From Acinetobacter calcoaceticus (lineage in GTDB: Bacteria > Pseudomonadota > Gammaproteobacteria > Pseudomonadales > Moraxellaceae): 64,000 nt of DNA. Each line of letters begins with the position of its first letter. Position 1 is the stretch's first letter. Shown here piece after piece: positions 60,555 to 64,000 of this stretch. Under the pieces are notes generated by a model, which was given only the letters and a program-made list of their open reading frames with translations, did no database searches and had not been told where the DNA came from. The stretch lies in assembly GCF_016508255.1 (NCBI RefSeq), contig NZ_JADVKT010000011.1, positions 6,653-70,652 of the forward strand. The letters are read 5' to 3'. A program made the position numbers and the translations under genes.

Positions 60555-61568
60555 TTATTTCGCTAAGAATGTAAGTGATTGTTTTACAAAATCTTCATGG
60601 AACTGAAAAATTCCGCCATGGCCCGCATCGGGGTAAATAACGAGAGAACTATTCGGCAACCGTTTTGCCAAATCATAGGTATTTACGGTTGGGACCATTC
60701 GATCATGATCACCATTAGCAACTAACACAGGTTGTTGAATCACAGAAAGGTCGGAAGGTTTCTTACTTCCCCATTTTTTGAGTGCTTTAAGCTGGGCACG
60801 ATAGGCAGAAATGGTGATTTCTTTATCGCGGTTTTCGGTACGTTCATTAATACGTTGAATAAACTGTTTTGCAGCAGATTTACCATTTTCTGTACGCGTA
60901 AAGAAGAGATAAACCTTAGGGTCTTGGCCAGTCACCATTCCACGGACTAAATCCCAATTTGAAATTCGTCCTACGGTATTAATTCCTGTACCGCCCGCAG
61001 GGCCTGTTCCCGATAAAATCATTTTTCGAACTAAATTTGGCTGCTTCAAAACAATCTCTTGTGAAATCATGCCGCCCATCGAGAAGCCAAATAAATCAAC
61101 TTGCTTAAAGCCTTTTGCTTGAATGAAAGCAATCGCATCGTCTGCCATTTGCTCAATCGACTGGGCTGGTTTACCTGTAGAAGCACCAACCCCACGATTA
61201 TCAAACACCACAACATGATGTTTAGCCGCAATTCCATCAATAATTCGTGGGTCCCAGTTATCTAATACTGCCGCTAAATGATTTAAGAAAATAATAGGCG
61301 TTCCACCGTTTTGTTGACCATATTCTCGGTAAGCGAAGTTAACGTCACCTGCACGAATAAATTGAGTGGGTACATTCTTCCAATTTGTATCTTGTTGAGA
61401 GATTGAACCTGCTTGCGGATTGGTAACAATATTTGATGACATTTTATTCTCCTGAGTTACGTGGTCACTAAAAGAAATAGATGCCACCGTCTCTGCTTGA
61501 GTTAAGGGAGCGCTAAAAACAGATGCCACCGTTAACCCCATCGCAATTGTATTTAATAGAAATTTCAT
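60555..61568 (-). CDS. alpha/beta-fold hydrolase with N-terminal signal peptide; possible second internal start
   Basis: From ATG 61568 the product has 337 residues, with a signal peptide (MKFLLNTIAMGLTVASVFS, cleavage likely after TQA near 27), so it would be exported. The hydrolase part shows GFSMGGMI (nucleophile Ser), NGDHDRMVP and DAGHGGIF. An internal ATG at 61442 is preceded by CAGGAGAATAAA, a stronger ribosome-binding site than that of the first start, and yields a 295-residue cytoplasmic form, the same size as its paralogue at 59667-60536. Both forms may be made. It is the first gene of a leftward operon. Confidence 0.85.
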   Translation of the reverse strand: MKFLLNTIAMGLTVASVFSAPLTQAETVASISFSDHVTQENKMSSNIVTNPQAGSISQQDTNWKNVPTQFIRAGDVNFAYREYGQQNGGTPIIFLNHLAAVLDNWDPRIIDGIAAKHHVVVFDNRGVGASTGKPAQSIEQMADDAIAFIQAKGFKQVDLFGFSMGGMISQEIVLKQPNLVRKMILSGTGPAGGTGINTVGRISNWDLVRGMVTGQDPKVYLFFTRTENGKSAAKQFIQRINERTENRDKEITISAYRAQLKALKKWGSKKPSDLSVIQQPVLVANGDHDRMVPTVNTYDLAKRLPNSSLVIYPDAGHGGIFQFHEDFVKQSLTFLAK

Positions 61569-61798
61569 TTCTCTGATCCTAATTCTATTCATTCAACTGA
61601 TTTAACTGTTTCGATGAGCAATCTATTGAGATTAACGACATTCAGCACAGTTACTACTCATTTAATACTTACTATACGACCACAATATTTATTTGTCACT
61701 ATCTTTTTAGTAGTAACTATTTTATTTTTAGATTATGATGAAAAAATCAAGCCGGAATTGATTGGTTCAGGCGACAAAGTTTAAGTAAGGAACATGAT

Positions 61799-62602
61799 AT
61801 GACCAGCAAAGTAGTTCTCATTACAGGTGCATCTTCGGGTATTGGTTTAGCGACCGCAGACCTTTTACATGCGGCAGGATTTATTGTTTATGGCACAAGC
61901 CGCCAAGCGAAAAATTCATCAAACTATAAATTTCATCTGATTGAGTTAGATGTAAATCAAGACGATTCGGTCACTCAAGCCATTGAAAAAGTAATTGCGA
62001 ATGAAGGCCGAATTGATGTCTTAATTAACAATGCTGGGTTTGCAATATCACCTGCTGGTGCTGAAGAAAGCTCAATGCAACAAGCACAAGCTATTTTTGA
62101 TACTAACTTTTTTGGTGCCGTTCGAATGACTCGCGCAGTTATTCCTCACATGCGTCAGAAAAACTCAGGGCTTATTTTAAATATCAGTTCAATTCTTGGA
62201 CTTGTGCCTATGCCTTTTGGCGCTCTTTATTCTGCGTCTAAACATGCTCTTGAAGGTTATTCTGAATCTTTAGACCACGAACTAAGATCACAAGGAATTC
62301 GTGTGTCTCTAATTGAACCTGCTTATACCAATACTTCTTTAGGAGTAAACTTACTTGAAGCAGACAATAAAGTTTCTTTTTACGATCAAACGCGTGAAAA
62401 GTTACATCGCCAAATGATTAATTCAATTAATAAGTCGGATGACCCTAGTGTGGTTGCCCATACCATTTTAAATGTCATTGAGAGTCAACATGTTGTACCT
62501 CGTTACACAGCAGGCAAAACTGCAAAAAACTTAAAAGCGTTAAGACGATTTGCACCAGCAAAGATCTTTGACAAATTAATTCAGCGCAGCTTAAAAGTTT
62601 AG
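61799..62602 (+). CDS. short-chain dehydrogenase/reductase
   Basis: The 267-residue classical SDR has the NAD(P) loop TGASSGIG (9-16), NNAGFA near residue 80, and the catalytic Ser-Tyr-Lys set in NISSILG and YSASKHALEG. AAGGAA precedes the ATG. It oxidises or reduces a carbonyl compound with a nicotinamide cofactor. It is divergent from the hydrolase operon (206-bp gap) and followed by an MDR oxidoreductase. Confidence 0.92.
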   Translation: MTSKVVLITGASSGIGLATADLLHAAGFIVYGTSRQAKNSSNYKFHLIELDVNQDDSVTQAIEKVIANEGRIDVLINNAGFAISPAGAEESSMQQAQAIFDTNFFGAVRMTRAVIPHMRQKNSGLILNISSILGLVPMPFGALYSASKHALEGYSESLDHELRSQGIRVSLIEPAYTNTSLGVNLLEADNKVSFYDQTREKLHRQMINSINKSDDPSVVAHTILNVIESQHVVPRYTAGKTAKNLKALRRFAPAKIFDKLIQRSLKV

Positions 62603-62658
62603 AGCAAACTTAAGCTTATAAAACATTAAAAACAAATTTCAAATAATAGAGGTTTAAA

Positions 62659-63660
62659 ATGAAAGCAGCCTACATAAGCCGTTATGGCAAGATTGATGAT
62701 GTACAAATCAATGAACAACCCAAACCATCTCTAAGCGAAGATGCTGTCCTTGTTAAAGTTCATGCAGCCAGTATTAACCCTCTCGACATACGAGTTTTAG
62801 ATGGTGATTTTAAGGCCATTCTGCCTGTTCCATTTCCTTTCATTTTAGGCAATGATTTTGCAGGTACAGTTGTAGAAGTAGGATCGAAGGTGTCTCAGTT
62901 TAAAGTCGGAGACGAAGTCTATGCCAAGACCGATCTGAATGGTGCTTTTGCTGAATATACGGTCGTTCAAGCGTCTTCACTGGCGCTTAAACCGCAAAAT
63001 ATTTCGATGGAACAGGCAGCAGCCCTACCTTTAGTTTCCTTAACTTCATGGCAAGCGCTGGTTGAAATTGCAAAAGTTAAAGCTGGTCAAAAAGTGCTTA
63101 TTCATGCAGGTTCAGGCGGTGTGGGTTCAATTGCAATTCAACTTGCCAAGTCATTAGGTGCTATTGTTGCAACCACAACCAGTGGCAAAAACACTCGTTG
63201 GGTTAGAGAGTTGGGTGCCGACATCATTGTTGACTATAAAACAACGGACTTTGAGCAAGAGCTTAAAGACTATGACGTGGTTTTAGATACACAAGGTGGG
63301 AAAACCTTAGAGAAATCACTCAATGTACTTAAACGTGGTGGGCGTCTTATTAGTATTTCAGGTCCACCAGACCAAGCTTTTGCAGAAGCAATTAATCCGA
63401 ACTGGTTTCTAAAATGTGTTATCCCGCTTTTAAGCTGGTCAATTCGACATAAAGCAAAAAAACGTGGCATTACTTATTCATTTTTATTTATGCAACCGAG
63501 TGGTCCACAGCTCTCAAAAATTTCCGAATTGGTAGAAGCTGGAAAGATTAAACCCGTAGTTGACCAAACCTATGACTTTGCTCAAATTAAAGAAGCACTT
63601 CAATATGTAAATACGGGCCGATCAAAAGGTAAAGTTGTTTTAAATATAGCTGACTATTAA
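62659..63660 (+). CDS. zinc-free quinone oxidoreductase-like MDR protein
   Basis: The 333-residue protein has the medium-chain fold without zinc cysteines. HAASINPLDIRVLDG near 34 and ILGNDFAGTVVEVG near 67 open the catalytic half; the NADPH loop is HAGSGGVGSIAIQLAK near 150-165. Such proteins reduce quinones or enones with NADPH. The gene follows the SDR by 56 bp and completes the detoxification group of the region. A terminator lies at 63724-63748. Confidence 0.92.
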   Translation: MKAAYISRYGKIDDVQINEQPKPSLSEDAVLVKVHAASINPLDIRVLDGDFKAILPVPFPFILGNDFAGTVVEVGSKVSQFKVGDEVYAKTDLNGAFAEYTVVQASSLALKPQNISMEQAAALPLVSLTSWQALVEIAKVKAGQKVLIHAGSGGVGSIAIQLAKSLGAIVATTTSGKNTRWVRELGADIIVDYKTTDFEQELKDYDVVLDTQGGKTLEKSLNVLKRGGRLISISGPPDQAFAEAINPNWFLKCVIPLLSWSIRHKAKKRGITYSFLFMQPSGPQLSKISELVEAGKIKPVVDQTYDFAQIKEALQYVNTGRSKGKVVLNIADY

Positions 63661-64000
63661 ACACTTGGTAGGCCAAGCTCAACACCCTAATCAGGCAGAG
63701 CCTCAATTGTTTAAAGCTGATATAAAAAGCCTCGAAATGAGGCTTTTTATTTGTATTTCATCTGGTTTGTTTCGGTCTAAAAGCTGAACCATTGCCCCAT
63801 CAATCCCACAAAAATATGGAGGTGTCTTGTTTTGATATATTGGCTTTTAAATTAACTAAATAGACTTCCTCATTAAAATTTTTTCTCTACCCATTCTTGA
63901 TATGAGTCAAATATAATAAAATAGTTAAACCTGAGTTTTATTTTAAATTATTTAAGACAACAAAAAAGTACAAACCTTGAAACATTATTTTTAAAACAAT
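63661..64000. other. 340-bp right-end stretch: terminator and a possible gene tail
   Basis: It contains the terminator at 63724-63748 and, on the minus strand, a short coding-like frame near 63750-63825 (IDGAMVQLLDRNKPDEIQIK), which resembles the C-terminus of TetR regulators. The rest, to the window edge, is AT-rich with no feature recognised. Confidence 0.45.
63724..63748. terminator. bidirectional rho-independent terminator
   Basis: AAAAAGCCTC (63724-63733) pairs with GAGGCTTTTT (63739-63748) after the MDR gene. Confidence 0.9.

Noticed and set aside
1-64000. Insertion sequences
   Set aside because: No transposase frame or terminal inverted repeats with target duplications were recognised anywhere in the window.

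Overview
The window looks like a chromosomal segment of an Acinetobacter species, probably of the A. calcoaceticus-baumannii group. This rests on low GC, gene content (nrtR-nadV-prs, a vgrG/DUF4123 island, many single-gene TetR/AraC/HxlR regulators with divergent catabolic or efflux genes) and protein sequences that read as Acinetobacter-like. No database search was possible, so the species is an inference. No rRNA, tRNA, insertion sequence, integrase or CRISPR array was seen.

Layout. 1-6.2 kb: the start of an aromatic-acid-type MFS transporter, a TetR gene with a structured-RNA locus upstream, a stand-alone HD alarmone-hydrolase-like gene, an amidase, a LuxR-type regulator and small exported proteins. 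6.4-9.7 kb: an AcpA/PLC-type phosphoesterase lipoprotein, a possible tail of a lost tandem copy, and an MTHFR-like protein with a Cys-rich C-terminus. 9.7-12.9 kb: an NAD-salvage operon (prs-like, nadV, nrtR) with a large palindrome upstream. 13-20 kb: TauE/SafE exporter, two AraC regulators, a PepSY membrane protein, alcohol dehydrogenase, cupin and cold-shock protein. 20.5-25 kb: an alkylsulfatase and a large lipoprotein with a TetR gene and three shared palindromic boxes. 25-30.5 kb: TetR with an EmrB/EmrA-like efflux pair, and HxlR with an Old Yellow Enzyme. 30.6-36.1 kb: a beta-alanine/omega-amino-acid catabolic cluster (permease, MmsA, aminotransferase, LysR). 36.2-40.5 kb: GntR, MatC-like carrier, amidohydrolase and MFS transporter.

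40.5-49.6 kb is an accessory type VI secretion island read mainly leftward: vgrG, a DUF4123 adaptor broken by a frame change at nine A's, an unknown protein, a candidate toxin and a row of candidate immunity or orphan genes. It is bracketed by the real 3' end of the MFS gene (40.4 kb) and a degraded second copy of that end (49.4 kb), and also holds the tail of a second immunity-like gene. 49.7-54.1 kb is a type III restriction-modification system whose mod gene carries 18 copies of a pentanucleotide inside its reading frame, the signature of phase variation and possibly a phasevarion.

54.3-64 kb: a second TetR plus structured-RNA cassette homologous to the one at 0.4-1.5 kb, then an electrophile/quinone detoxification region (QorB-like reductase with HxlR, a second HxlR, an Old Yellow Enzyme, SCP2-like protein, two alpha/beta hydrolases, an SDR and a zinc-free MDR oxidoreductase).

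The most unusual signals are: (i) the two TetR/RNA cassettes, whose RNA stems differ by compensating base changes; (ii) the phase-variable mod gene; (iii) the vgrG island with its duplicated border and the A9 frame change in its adaptor gene.
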